This document shows positions 49,702 through 58,397 of a stretch of DNA of 64,000 nt, piece by piece (within the stretch, counting starts at the first letter, position 1; every line of letters begins with the position of its first letter). The stretch lies in assembly GCA_934525065.1 (NCBI GenBank), contig CAKSYX010000001.1, positions 1 to 64,000 on the forward strand, written 5' to 3'. The translations under genes and the position numbers were made by a program. Under the pieces are notes generated by a model. It was given only the letters and a program-made list of their open reading frames with translations. It searched no databases and was not told where the DNA came from. This stretch comes from an uncultured Eubacteriales bacterium. Its GTDB lineage: Bacteria; Bacillota; Clostridia; Oscillospirales; Acutalibacteraceae.

Positions 49702-51898
49702 TCTCGTTATCCTTTGCCAAAAAATATTTTAACGCAGTATAGCGGCGCGTTCTTTTGTTGTTGGCAACCATAGCTTCAAGTTCGTTCCGGCTTCCGACAA
49801 TTATCATCAAATTTTTTGCTCTTGTAACAGCTGTGTAAAGCAGGTTTCTGTATTTCAGCTGCTCAACAACGCCGCAGACAGGCATGATAACAGCTTCAAA
49901 CTCGCAGCCCTGACTTTTGTGAACCGTAACGGCGTAGGCGTGCTCAAGCTCCTTTGCATTTTCAAAAGGATACAGGGCAATTTTGTCATCGAACTGTATT
50001 TTCATGAATCTGTTGTTGTGGTTAACCGCGAGAACGATGCCGATATCACCGTTAAAAATACCGCTTGAAGTGGTTTTTCCTCTTGTCCAGACAATATCAT
50101 AGTTATTTTTTATTTGCATGACCTTGTCGCCCTCACGGATGATACGACCTGCAGCCTGAAATTCATCCTTGTCTTTTGAAGGTGGATTCAGCAGTTGCTG
50201 AAGGGAACGGTTAAGGTTTACCGTTCCGAGTTCACCTTTTCTTGAAGGACATATGATTTGTATGTCATTTATGCTGTCATACCCATAGGCTTTTGGAAGT
50301 CTTAAAGTATATAAATCAACAACCGTTGAAGCGGCGGAAAAAATATTTTCCCTGGAAAGGAAAAAGAAATCCTTGCTTTTGTCATCGGTTATCGGATTTT
50401 CCCCGGAAACAATTCTGTGTGCATTTGTAACAATGAGACTTTCCATTGCCTGCCTGAAAATGCGCGTGAGCGAAACAACCGGGAGCAAATCTGAATCGAT
50501 TATATCATGCAGAACGTTGCCGGCACCGACGGCCGGAAGCTGGTCGCTGTCTCCGACCATAATGAGACGGCAGCCAAGCGGGAGTGCATCAAGCAGTCCC
50601 CAAAACAGCTGAACATCAACCATTGAAAGCTCGTCAACTATCACTGCATCGCACTCAAGCGGATTTTCGGCATTACGCGAAAAATGTTGCCGATCGTTTT
50701 CGCCCCAGACAACCTCAAGAAGGCGGTGGAGCGTTTTTGCCTCTTTCCCGGTCACCTCGCTCATCCGTTTTGCGGCACGTCCTGTCGGCGCAGCAAGAAG
50801 AACGCGCAGATCCCTTTTTTCAAACATTTCAAGAATACCGTTGAGTGTTGTGGTTTTTCCGGTTCCCGGTCCGCCTGTCAGGACGAGCAGCCCGTTTTTG
50901 ACAGCGGTCATGATTGCGATGCGCTGCATTTCTTCAAATTTAATGCCTTGCTTTTCCTCAATTTTGTCAATGTCCTTTTCAATCGGTCGCCCTTGCGGCG
51001 GTGGAAAGCGAAGCATAATTTTTATTCTGTCGGCAATATTTTTTTCGGTTAGATACATTGAGGGCAAAAAAAGAAACTCCTTACCGTTGATCATTTCCGA
51101 AACAAGATCTTTATCGTCTATCAGGTAGTTAATTGTTGAATTGATTTCTTCTTCATTGCGTTCAAGCAGAACGGCTGCCGGTTCAATAATGCGTTCACGC
51201 GGAAGGCAGGTGTGCCCGTTCATCAAATTATGGCTGATGATATGTATAATTCCGGCTTTTTCGCGGTACACGGGATTGATTCCCGAAAAGGAGCCGGCAA
51301 TTTCATCAGCCCTTGAAAAACTCAGGCCGATTCGCTCCGAGCAGAGAAGATAGGGATTTTCGGTAATTCTTTCAACAGCGTTCGAGCCGAGGGCTTTATA
51401 AACGCTCAGACATTCAGAGGGACTCATGCCGTATTTTTCGAGGTAAATCATAACCTCGCGGACAGCGAACTGGTTCTTGAAGCTGTCGCTCATTTGCTTC
51501 GCTTTGTTCTCAGAAATACCTTTGATTTCCGCAAGCAGGTGAGGGGAGTTTTCAAGAATTTCAAAGGTTTGATCGCCGAAACGTTCAACAATCTTTATCG
51601 CGGTTGCCGGGCCGATGCCCTTTACTGCGCCCGAAGAAAGATAGCGCAGCATATCGCCGGCAGATTTAGGAATTTTCCGCTCACAGGCACTCACCTTAAA
51701 TTGCTTTCCGAAGGTGGGGTGGACGACCCATTCGCCTTTCATGGAGAGCTCTTCACCAACATCAACAAAGCTCAGCTCGCCGACAGCGGTTATTAGCTTT
51801 CCGTCAAAGCTGACATCAAGAACGCTGTATCCGTTTTCTGCGTTGCGATAGACAATGCCTTCAACAACGCCGTTGACAACCACGGTTTTGTTTGTCAT
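49664..51898 (-). CDS. recD2: RecD2-type ATP-dependent DNA helicase
   Basis: 744 residues. N-terminal OB-like and helix-hairpin-helix parts (SSGAVKGIGPATAIKIVE), then a superfamily 1B helicase with TGGPGTGKTTTL, DELSMVDVQLFW, GDSDQLPAVGAG and the C-terminal YAVTVHKSQGCEF. RecD2 works in repair and replication-fork maintenance without RecBC. ATG follows AAAGGAGGGC. It is the first gene of the minus-strand operon. Confidence 0.96.
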   Translation of the reverse strand: MTNKTVVVNGVVEGIVYRNAENGYSVLDVSFDGKLITAVGELSFVDVGEELSMKGEWVVHPTFGKQFKVSACERKIPKSAGDMLRYLSSGAVKGIGPATAIKIVERFGDQTFEILENSPHLLAEIKGISENKAKQMSDSFKNQFAVREVMIYLEKYGMSPSECLSVYKALGSNAVERITENPYLLCSERIGLSFSRADEIAGSFSGINPVYREKAGIIHIISHNLMNGHTCLPRERIIEPAAVLLERNEEEINSTINYLIDDKDLVSEMINGKEFLFLPSMYLTEKNIADRIKIMLRFPPPQGRPIEKDIDKIEEKQGIKFEEMQRIAIMTAVKNGLLVLTGGPGTGKTTTLNGILEMFEKRDLRVLLAAPTGRAAKRMSEVTGKEAKTLHRLLEVVWGENDRQHFSRNAENPLECDAVIVDELSMVDVQLFWGLLDALPLGCRLIMVGDSDQLPAVGAGNVLHDIIDSDLLPVVSLTRIFRQAMESLIVTNAHRIVSGENPITDDKSKDFFFLSRENIFSAASTVVDLYTLRLPKAYGYDSINDIQIICPSRKGELGTVNLNRSLQQLLNPPSKDKDEFQAAGRIIREGDKVMQIKNNYDIVWTRGKTTSSGIFNGDIGIVLAVNHNNRFMKIQFDDKIALYPFENAKELEHAYAVTVHKSQGCEFEAVIMPVCGVVEQLKYRNLLYTAVTRAKNLMIIVGSRNELEAMVANNKRTRRYTALKYFLAKDNENDFKHTQTNLFS

Positions 51899-51940
51899 CC
51901 TTTAAAGCCCTCCTTTGCCTTGGATTCAGCAGCAATTATA

Positions 51941-52294
51941 CTACTTTTTCTTGCGTCTTTCAACAAATATTCTTTTAATTTCGTTTGTCTTGCAAAAGAT
52001 TACTGTAGCATTGCCCTCAAGCACTTCGGCGCAGTGCTTTTTCTCGTTTTCATCAATGCCAAAATCGAGAACAATTACTTCATTCTTTTTGGTGAAAGTG
52101 AAAAGATTTGCCCTGACGAAAGCGGCGTAAACTGTTGACGGAAGGCGTTTGTCTCCGTGAAACGCGGGAACAACGGTATAATATTCGTCACTGCCGCGAG
52201 GAAGCATGGCCTTGTCAAAAAATAACAGGAACAAAAAGAAAAGTCCGCAAAGAATAAAGATAAGCGCAAAAGCGTAAATAATGCTCACTAACAC
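51941..52294 (-). CDS. Small single-pass membrane protein, unknown function
   Basis: 117 residues. One N-terminal transmembrane span (about 4-26) and a soluble basic part ending ERRKKK. I recognise no family. The start is taken as the GTG at 52294, six bases after GAGGTG; the GTG at 52303 is part of that ribosome site. The ribosome site lies in the 3' arm of a hairpin that also looks like the rnpB terminator. recD2 starts 42 bases downstream. Confidence 0.65.
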   Translation of the reverse strand: MLVSIIYAFALIFILCGLFFLFLLFFDKAMLPRGSDEYYTVVPAFHGDKRLPSTVYAAFVRANLFTFTKKNEVIVLDFGIDENEKKHCAEVLEGNATVIFCKTNEIKRIFVERRKKK

Positions 52295-52295
52295 A

Positions 52296-52333
52296 AAAAT
52301 CACCTCATTTCATCATATGAAAGAGGCGATTTT
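52296..52333 (-). terminator. rnpB terminator overlapping the next ribosome site
   Basis: On the minus strand AAAATCGCCTCTTTCAT pairs with ATGAAATGAGGTGATTTT (two mismatches) and ends in Ts. The 3' arm holds the GAGGTG ribosome site of the small membrane protein gene. Confidence 0.65.
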
Positions 52334-52390
52334 GTGTGTTATTGTTCAGTTCTGAAAAAGTATAGGCATAACTGTTATTTGTTTAAAGAA

Positions 52391-52731
52391 GCGAGTAAAT
52401 CTGTAAGCCGAGTTCTGTCATTTAAGGCAATCATCTTTCTTGGCGCACAGTTGCCTGTACGCTCCAGCCACCCGTTGAAAAAACGCCCAGCTGACGCGCC
52501 TTTCGGCATTCGGTCGGTGTTGCTTCGGATAGGGTTTACAGGGCCGCGCAGTCTCCTGCGCGCCGGTGAGCTCTTACCTCGCCTTTCCATCCTTACCTGA
52601 AAAAACAGGCGGTTTATTTCTGTTGCACTTTCCCTAAGGTCGCCCTCGGCGGCTGTTAGCCGTTATCCTGCTGTATGAAGCTCGGACTTTCCTCAAAGCT
52701 TTCGCTTCGCGACTGCCCAATTTACTCGCGC
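52391..52731 (-). ncRNA. rnpB: RNase P RNA
   Basis: On the minus strand the RNA begins GCGAGTAAAT (P1, complement of 52720-52729) and ends with the complementary ATTTACTCGC (52391-52400). Conserved elements are GAGGAAAGTCCG near the 5' end, ACAGAAA, GGTAAGAGCTCACC and AACTCGGCTTACAG near the 3' end. Length about 340 bases, bacterial. It is the catalytic RNA for tRNA 5' maturation. It has its own consensus promoter directly upstream. Confidence 0.95.
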
Positions 52732-52737
52732 TCGGAT

Positions 52738-52766
52738 ATTTTACACGAAAATGTGTGAAATGTCAA
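52738..52766 (-). promoter_or_regulatory. Sigma-A promoter of rnpB
   Basis: On the minus strand TTGACA (52766-52761), 17-base spacer, TAAAAT (52743-52738). Predicted start near 52731 matches the beginning of the RNA. Confidence 0.85.
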
Positions 52767-52773
52767 ATCCGTT

Positions 52774-53283
52774 TTACTGTTTTTTAATAAGTTTGCCGAG
52801 CCTGCCCAAGAGCAAAAAAATAAACAAAAGGTGGATAACCGCATAGCCGAGACTTTGCGGCCACCGCGTTGCAAGCAGCGACAGAAACGGAGCTCCGGCT
52901 GTGTATGAGATCCAAAAGGAGTTCAGCAAAAAAGAACAGCCGACCTGAACAATAATTACCGCGGTAATGGCCTTTGCAGGCTTTATTTCCTTGTGGAGCA
53001 AAAAGCCCCAGACCAAGCCTGAAATTACAGCTGTAAGTGTAAACCCGGGGAAAAATGTGCCCTGAGGGAAAACAAGAGCGCCTATTAAATCGCCGAGTCC
53101 GTAAACGCAGGCTGCGCCGACAGGACCGTAAAGATAGGCGGCAAGCATGACGGGGACAAAAGAAAAGCCGAATTTCAGATTCCATAGCTGAATCGACAAA
53201 AAACGCGAAAGCACAACTTGCGCTGCCGTAAGAACGGCAAGGCAAACGAGAGCTTCAAGGGCAAAAGAACCTCTTTTTTTCAA
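52774..53283 (-). CDS. folT: Folate-type ECF transporter S component
   Basis: 169 residues with about six membrane spans. WNLKFGFSFVPVMLAAYLYGP and GDLIGALVFPQGTFFPGFTL fit the FolT family, which binds folate and needs the shared EcfAAT module encoded elsewhere. The start is TTG after AAGGAGG. The frame runs further upstream, but that part lies in the riboswitch expression platform. The THF riboswitch before it supports the folate assignment. Confidence 0.92.
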   Translation of the reverse strand: MKKRGSFALEALVCLAVLTAAQVVLSRFLSIQLWNLKFGFSFVPVMLAAYLYGPVGAACVYGLGDLIGALVFPQGTFFPGFTLTAVISGLVWGFLLHKEIKPAKAITAVIIVQVGCSFLLNSFWISYTAGAPFLSLLATRWPQSLGYAVIHLLFIFLLLGRLGKLIKKQ

Positions 53284-53287
53284 AGAA

Positions 53288-53323
53288 AAAACCTCCTTAA
53301 TTCTCTCGCTGTCGAGAAATAAA
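53288..53323 (-). promoter_or_regulatory. Ribosome-site-sequestering hairpin of folT
   Basis: On the minus strand CCTT-ATT-CTCG pairs with CGAG-AAT-AAGG around a four-base ACAG loop, with small bulges; the AAGG is the start of the AAGGAGG ribosome site. It probably is the translational expression platform of the THF riboswitch. Confidence 0.55.
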
Positions 53324-53361
53324 GGAAGTAAAGCGCACCGGCGGTGCACGATCCGATATAG

Positions 53362-53470
53362 CAACAGCGGGATGCGGCCGCTTTACCGCAAGGCAAAGCC
53401 TGTTTCGTCCCGGAGACAACTCCCCGTTCTCAGGGCACTGAACGCAAAACGACCTACTCTGTTTTTAATT
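53362..53470 (-). promoter_or_regulatory. Tetrahydrofolate (THF) riboswitch
   Basis: On the minus strand the conserved elements come in order: AGAGTAGGT, GCGTTCAGTGCC, GGGGAGTTGTC, ACGAA, GCGGT and GCATCCCGCT, ending before the folT leader. These correspond to the THF riboswitch consensus (GAGAGUAG, GCGUUAAGUG, GGGAxGUC, ACGAA, GCAUCC). THF binding would reduce folT expression. Confidence 0.9.
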
Positions 53471-53476
53471 TTTAAT

Positions 53477-53505
53477 AAGATATCATATCCGTCAATATAT
53501 GTCAA
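53477..53505 (-). promoter_or_regulatory. Sigma-A promoter of the THF riboswitch-folT unit
   Basis: On the minus strand TTGACA (53505-53500), 17-base spacer, TATCTT (53482-53477); start expected near 53470, at the edge of the riboswitch. Confidence 0.75.
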
Positions 53506-53522
53506 CGAGCAAACGGAAAAAA

Positions 53523-54341
53523 CTATATCTTTTTGTATATTCCGAGAACAAAGTCAATTTCTGTCTCAAGTGAATCAATTTTTTCAAGCTTTTCAATTCT
53601 GCTTTTCGGCGTATGGTGATAGTACGGCGTCATTTTAAACAGCGACATGATATCACTGCTTGATGCAAGTGATATCGTGTTTTTGACAGAAACGGTGTCG
53701 CAAAGCTTTAATTCTGCTGAAGATGGAAGCTTCACTTCATTACGGTACGGAACATCGTAAACAGTTTCCTTCAGCTGCCAAAGATGGCGTTCTCCGGGAA
53801 CTGCTGTTACAAGAACGCCATCGTCGCTCAGTATCCTCGAAAACTCTTCCTTATGAAAAGGAGCAAAAAGGTGAAAAGCAAAATCAATGCTTCTGTCAAA
53901 AACCGGTATATGAGAAAGGTTTGCGACAAAGAACAGCGCGTCAAGCTTTCTTTTTGCCGCAAGGCGAACCATGCTTTTTGAAAGGTCAAAGCCGAAAAGC
54001 TCACAGTCGTTCTTAGTTTTGACGTATTGCGAGTAATAGCCTTCGCCGCAGCAAACGTCAAGAACAGTCGGCCTTTTATCAAAAGACTGTTCTTTTAAAA
54101 GCAAGGAAACTGCCTCGGCAAGTGAGGAAAAATACCCCTTTTCCAAGAATGCACGGCGCGAAACAGCCATTTCCTTGCTGTCGCCTATAAGTTCGCCCTG
54201 CTTATGTGAACCGGAGAGGAGATTGACATACCCCTCCTTTGCAATATCGAAACAGTGTTTGTTTTCACACCTATATGAATTGCCGCTTTTTTTCAGCTCA
54301 TTTTTGCAGACAGGGCAGGAGAGTACTATATTTTTGTTCAA
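53523..54341 (-). CDS. rlmA: 23S rRNA (guanine-N1)-methyltransferase RlmA-type
   Basis: 272 residues. N-terminal zinc site CPVCKN and CENKHCFDIAKEGYVNLL, typical of RlmA, then a class I SAM methyltransferase with VLDVCCGEGYYS and the C-terminal part YHHTPKSRIEKL. The start is TTG after AAGGTGG; the frame extends 23 codons upstream across the promoter. Methylates the G745/G748 region of 23S rRNA in its relatives. Confidence 0.9.
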   Translation of the reverse strand: MNKNIVLSCPVCKNELKKSGNSYRCENKHCFDIAKEGYVNLLSGSHKQGELIGDSKEMAVSRRAFLEKGYFSSLAEAVSLLLKEQSFDKRPTVLDVCCGEGYYSQYVKTKNDCELFGFDLSKSMVRLAAKRKLDALFFVANLSHIPVFDRSIDFAFHLFAPFHKEEFSRILSDDGVLVTAVPGERHLWQLKETVYDVPYRNEVKLPSSAELKLCDTVSVKNTISLASSSDIMSLFKMTPYYHHTPKSRIEKLEKIDSLETEIDFVLGIYKKI

Positions 54342-54354
54342 GCTTATTACCACC

Positions 54355-54407
54355 TTGAATTTGATATCATAATATGCTATTATATAGCAGACAAAGTTTT
54401 CAGTCAA
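54355..54407. promoter_or_regulatory. Overlapping divergent promoters of rlmA and ybaK
   Basis: Minus strand: TTGACT (54407-54402), 17 bases, TATAAT (54384-54379), driving rlmA. Plus strand: TTGAAT (54355-54360), 17 bases, TATTAT (54378-54383), driving ybaK. The two -10 elements occupy almost the same bases on opposite strands. Confidence 0.65.
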
Positions 54408-54458
54408 CATAAACGAAGCCGTTTATTGACAGCAGGCAAGAGAAGAGGAATTAAAGCT

Positions 54459-54956
54459 GTGTCAAAAGAAAAAAACCAAAAAACAAATGCGATGCGTATT
54501 CTTGATAAAAATAAAATTGCTTATAAAGTGAATTACTATGAATGTGACGAGTTCATAGATGGGATTCATATTGCAAAAATGCTCTCGCAGCCGTTCGATA
54601 AAACTTTTAAAACACTTGTGACCAAAGGGAAAAGCGGCGAATACTTTGTTTTTGTTGTTCCGATTGATAAAGAGCTTTCACTCAAAGCGGCCGCAAAATC
54701 AGTCGGCGAAAAAAATATCGAAATGGTTCATGTTAAAGATATTCGTTCGGTTACCGGCTATATACGCGGCGGATGCACATCAATCGGAATGAAGAAGCAG
54801 TTCATGACTGTTATTGATTCTTCCGTTCTGAATTTTGATGAAGTGATTATAAGCGGCGGTGCGCTTGGAACGCAAATTTTTATTTCTCCGTCTGACTTGA
54901 TAAAAGTGACACACGCCAAGGTTGAAAATATAACAACAGACCGTAATGAGGAATAA
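54459..54956 (+). CDS. ybaK: YbaK/EbsC-type Cys-tRNA(Pro) deacylase
   Basis: 165 residues. TKTNAMRILDKNKI-like N-terminus, KTFKTLVTKG, VVPIDKELSLKAAAKSVG with the catalytic Lys, VTGYIRGGCTSIGMKK and the C-terminal ISGGALGTQIFISPSDL belong to the YbaK family, which clears mischarged Cys-tRNA(Pro). The start is GTG, after GAGG; the frame opens earlier but without a better ribosome site. Four bases later the CotH lipoprotein gene begins. Confidence 0.92.
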   Translation: MSKEKNQKTNAMRILDKNKIAYKVNYYECDEFIDGIHIAKMLSQPFDKTFKTLVTKGKSGEYFVFVVPIDKELSLKAAAKSVGEKNIEMVHVKDIRSVTGYIRGGCTSIGMKKQFMTVIDSSVLNFDEVIISGGALGTQIFISPSDLIKVTHAKVENITTDRNEE

Positions 54957-54959
54957 CAG

Positions 54960-57875
54960 ATGAAAAAAAATGCAATAATTCTCACCCTCCTTTCGTTGCT
55001 TACGGTGCTTTTTTGCGGTTGTACCGGCAGCTCACCGGAAACATTATATATTTCCGAGGTAATGAGCAGCAACAAATCGGTGTTTGCCGATGAAAACGGT
55101 AATTATAGCGACTGGATTGAGCTTTTCAATCCGACTTCGGAAGATATCAGCCTGAAGGGCTATTCACTGACAGACGACAGCACTGAAGTTAACAAATTCG
55201 TTTTCGGCTCGATTGTCATCAAAAGCAAAAGCTGCCTTGTTGTTTTTGCAGATGGAACGACCGCTTCCGGCGAAAAAGGAACACAGGTTCATGTGCCTTT
55301 TAAACTGAGTAGCAAAAAAGGGGAGACTGTTCGTCTTTATGACGCGGAACGTGCTCTTGTTTCAAGTCTCAGCGTGCCTAAAATTGACGCAGACCGTTCC
55401 TTTGGAATTAACGAAAAAGGTGAGGCTGTTGTTTTTGCTGTTCCGACACCCGGCGAGGTGAATTATGCTGTTAGTGACACTGAAACGTCGAAGGAAACAT
55501 TAAAGGCAGAAGAAAAAGCCGATATCATCATAAATGAGTACTCAACCAACGAAACTCAGACATTGACCGACAAAGACGGCGATTTTGTCAGTTGGGTTGA
55601 ACTGTATAATAAAAGCAAACAAAACGTTGACCTCTCCGGCTATTTTCTTTCGGATGACGAAAATGAACCGCAAAAATGGGCTTTTCCATCAGGTTCAAAA
55701 ATTAAAAACGGCGGCTATCTTCTTGTGTATCTCTCCGGGAAAGAAGTCGAATATAACGGCAAAGGCGAACTTCACGCCTCGTTTAAGCTAAGCGGCAAAG
55801 AAGAAAGCCTGACTTTGTATTCAAGCAAAACAAAGGTTATTGATTCAATTAAGGTATATGGCCTGTTTTCAAACCTTTCCTGCGGAATCGATCATGACGG
55901 AAAAACAGCTTTCTTTTCAAGAGCAACGCCCGGTACCGAAAACACTGCTAAAGGCTTTGGAAGTGTTGAAAGTGCAGCAAAATCAAAAAGCAAGGAACTT
56001 GTCATTACGGAGGTCGCAGCGGTCAACATGAGTAAAAAGGCCCCGGACGGCGAATATCGCGACTACGTTGAAGTGTATAATGCAACCAGAAAACCGATCA
56101 ATTTGAAAAACTATAAGCTCTCCGACTCAAAAAAAGCGGAGAGCTTTCAAACACTACCCTCATATGTCATAAAGCAAGGTGAATATGCTGTTCTGTGGTG
56201 CACAGACGCCCCCGGACTTTCCGGAAATACCGTATATGTTGACGTTGGTCTTAACCGTTACGGAAAAACGCTGTATCTGAGCGATTCGGACGGTGTAATT
56301 ATTGACAGTTTGACATATTCAAGGCTTTCGGAAGGTTATGTTTGCGGCAGGATGCTTAATTCATCGGATTCTCCGGTATACTTTACATCATACACGCCCG
56401 GCAAAGCCAATAAAGGGCAAACCCTTCAGAGCGCACTTTCAAATCCGGAGTTTTCAAAAAGCAGCACATATGTTGATAAGGGCGACAAAATCGCTTTAAG
56501 TACTGCTGACGGCGAGATACGTTACACAACGGACGGCAGTATACCAACAAAAAAATCAGCTCTTTACGGTTCACCGATTACCATTCGCAAAACGACCGTC
56601 ATCCGTGCGCGTTGCTTTAAGAACGGATATATTCCTTCCGACACGATAAGCGCAACGTATGTTGTCGGCAGGAAAAGCAGCCTTGATGTTGTTTTTCTTA
56701 CCACGGACAGCAAAAATCTTTATGATTATAACACCGGAATATGGGCCGACGGTCCCGGCTACACCGATGAATTTCCTCATGTCGGTGCGAATTACTGGAA
56801 AGACTGGGAAAGACCCGTTACATTTGAATATATGACAAGCAACGGGCAGTCACAGGTGTATTTTGACGCAGGCATTTCTGTATTCGGCCAGTTCAGCAGG
56901 GCAATTGAGCAGAAAAGTGTCGCCATCAAGCTTCGTGATAAATACGGTGCTAAAGAAATCTGTTACCCATTTTTTGAAAACAATGACACCAATATTTTTT
57001 CATCACTTGTTTTAAGAAACAGTGGTCAGGACTTTTCATATGCACATCTGAGGGATGCATTTTGCTCTCGGGTTATCAAAGGCAGCATTGATGTTGATTT
57101 CATGGACTATAAGCCTGTTGCCTGCTATGTGAACGGAAAATACCACGGAATATATGATCTGCGCGAAAAAATTGATGAAGACTACCTTGAAAATCATCAC
57201 GGTGTCAACAGCAAAACGGTTGATCTCATAAAAGGAAATAATATCGTCAACAGCGGTTCCATGGACGAATACAGCAAACTCATCAATTACATCAAGACGC
57301 ATGATATGACAAATAAAAAGGTGTATGAATATATTTGCAGTCAGATTGACATTGATGAGCTGATTTCATATTGGATGTGTGAATCGTTCTTTACAAACAC
57401 GGACACCGGAAACATCCGATTTTATAAAGACAAAACAGATGCTTCCAAATGGCGTTGGATTTTCTTTGATGCCGACTGGGCGCTGTTCCCGTCAACGTAT
57501 AAGCAGAACTACATTGAAAACTACCTTAGTCCCTTGGGGCACGGCGTTTCAAATGCTTTCAGCACAACAATAATGTGTAACCTGATTAAAAACAAGGACT
57601 TCAGAAAGCGCTTGATTGAAATCCATGCCGAGCACCTTAAAACAACCTTCAACACGAAGCGTATGCTGAAGATTTTTGACAGTATGGTTGATGAAATAGA
57701 AGAGGAAATGAAATATCACACCGAACGCTGGAGTTCGGTCAGCTACATCGGTTGGAAAAGTAATGTTAAGACCTTGAGAGAGATAATTAAGCAGAAGAGA
57801 GCAATTTTTATTGATGACATGATTGAGTCGTTTGACCTCAGCAAGAATGAAATTGCTCTGATAAAAGGTGAGTAA
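54960..57875 (+). CDS. CotH-kinase-domain lipoprotein with lamin-tail repeats
   Basis: 971 residues. The signal ends FCGCTG, a lipobox-like sequence, so an extracellular lipid-anchored protein is likely. Three lamin-tail-like domains follow at about 28-165, 185-320 and 345-480; each starts with an acidic-aromatic strand such as YSDWIELFNP, VSWVELYN and RDYVEVYNA and ends near a PTPG/ATPG/YTPG turn. A chitobiase C-terminal-like module (GEIRYTTDGSIPTKKSALY) is at about 515-570. The C-terminal 400 residues are a CotH kinase domain, with IYDLREKIDEDY and WRWIFFDADWALF. CotH kinases phosphorylate proteins; in rumen Clostridia such domains occur on surface and cellulosome proteins. Confidence 0.9.
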   Translation: MKKNAIILTLLSLLTVLFCGCTGSSPETLYISEVMSSNKSVFADENGNYSDWIELFNPTSEDISLKGYSLTDDSTEVNKFVFGSIVIKSKSCLVVFADGTTASGEKGTQVHVPFKLSSKKGETVRLYDAERALVSSLSVPKIDADRSFGINEKGEAVVFAVPTPGEVNYAVSDTETSKETLKAEEKADIIINEYSTNETQTLTDKDGDFVSWVELYNKSKQNVDLSGYFLSDDENEPQKWAFPSGSKIKNGGYLLVYLSGKEVEYNGKGELHASFKLSGKEESLTLYSSKTKVIDSIKVYGLFSNLSCGIDHDGKTAFFSRATPGTENTAKGFGSVESAAKSKSKELVITEVAAVNMSKKAPDGEYRDYVEVYNATRKPINLKNYKLSDSKKAESFQTLPSYVIKQGEYAVLWCTDAPGLSGNTVYVDVGLNRYGKTLYLSDSDGVIIDSLTYSRLSEGYVCGRMLNSSDSPVYFTSYTPGKANKGQTLQSALSNPEFSKSSTYVDKGDKIALSTADGEIRYTTDGSIPTKKSALYGSPITIRKTTVIRARCFKNGYIPSDTISATYVVGRKSSLDVVFLTTDSKNLYDYNTGIWADGPGYTDEFPHVGANYWKDWERPVTFEYMTSNGQSQVYFDAGISVFGQFSRAIEQKSVAIKLRDKYGAKEICYPFFENNDTNIFSSLVLRNSGQDFSYAHLRDAFCSRVIKGSIDVDFMDYKPVACYVNGKYHGIYDLREKIDEDYLENHHGVNSKTVDLIKGNNIVNSGSMDEYSKLINYIKTHDMTNKKVYEYICSQIDIDELISYWMCESFFTNTDTGNIRFYKDKTDASKWRWIFFDADWALFPSTYKQNYIENYLSPLGHGVSNAFSTTIMCNLIKNKDFRKRLIEIHAEHLKTTFNTKRMLKIFDSMVDEIEEEMKYHTERWSSVSYIGWKSNVKTLREIIKQKRAIFIDDMIESFDLSKNEIALIKGE

Positions 57876-57878
57876 AAT

Positions 57879-57920
57879 ACAAAAGCACGATGGAGGATTT
57901 CCGCTTCACCGTGCTTTTGT
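57879..57920 (+). terminator. Terminator between the CotH gene and rpiB
   Basis: ACAAAAGCACG (57879-57889) pairs with CGTGCTTTTGT (57910-57920) with further inner pairing. A/T flanks on both sides let it serve both converging genes. Confidence 0.8.
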
Positions 57921-57929
57921 GTTGTTATT

Positions 57930-58379
57930 TTATTCTTTGAAGGTTCCGTTTTCAATCGCGGTTATCTGGTCAATTCTTCTTTGGTGTCTTCCGCCTTCAA
58001 ATTCGGTTGAAAGGAAAACATCAACCATTTCAAGCGCAAGTCCGGCTCCGACAACTCTTCCGCCGAGGCAAAGCGCGTTTGCATCGTTGTGAAGGCGGGT
58101 ATACTTTGCGCTGAACCAGTCAGAACAGCAGGCCGCACGAATGCCGTTGACCTTATTCGCCGCAATTGAAATACCGATACCGGTTCCGCAGCAAAGAATC
58201 GCTTTTTCGCATTCGCCCGAAATTACAGCTGCGCAGGTCTTATAAGCAATTTTGGCGTAGTCAACGGAATCGGTCGAATAAGTTCCGAAGTCCTTATACT
58301 CTATGCCTTTTTCATTGAGATGTTTTTTGATTTCCTCCTTGAGAAGATATCCGCCGTGGTCAGCTCCTAAAGCTATCAT
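57930..58379 (-). CDS. rpiB: Ribose-5-phosphate isomerase B
   Basis: 149 residues. IALGADHGGYLLKEEI at the N-terminus, CCGTGIGISIAANKVNGIRAA with the catalytic Cys, and HNDANALCLGGRVVG. Interconverts ribose- and ribulose-5-phosphate, upstream of the split transketolase at 28722. ATG follows AAAGGAGAAA. It is the last gene of tsaE-tsaB-rpiB. Confidence 0.96.
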   Translation of the reverse strand: MIALGADHGGYLLKEEIKKHLNEKGIEYKDFGTYSTDSVDYAKIAYKTCAAVISGECEKAILCCGTGIGISIAANKVNGIRAACCSDWFSAKYTRLHNDANALCLGGRVVGAGLALEMVDVFLSTEFEGGRHQRRIDQITAIENGTFKE

Positions 58380-58397
58380 TGTTTTTCTCCTTTATTG

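Noticed and set aside
53284..53364. Longer folT beginning at 53364
   Set aside because: The extra 27 codons lie across the riboswitch expression platform and lack a ribosome site; the TTG at 53283 follows AAGGAGG.
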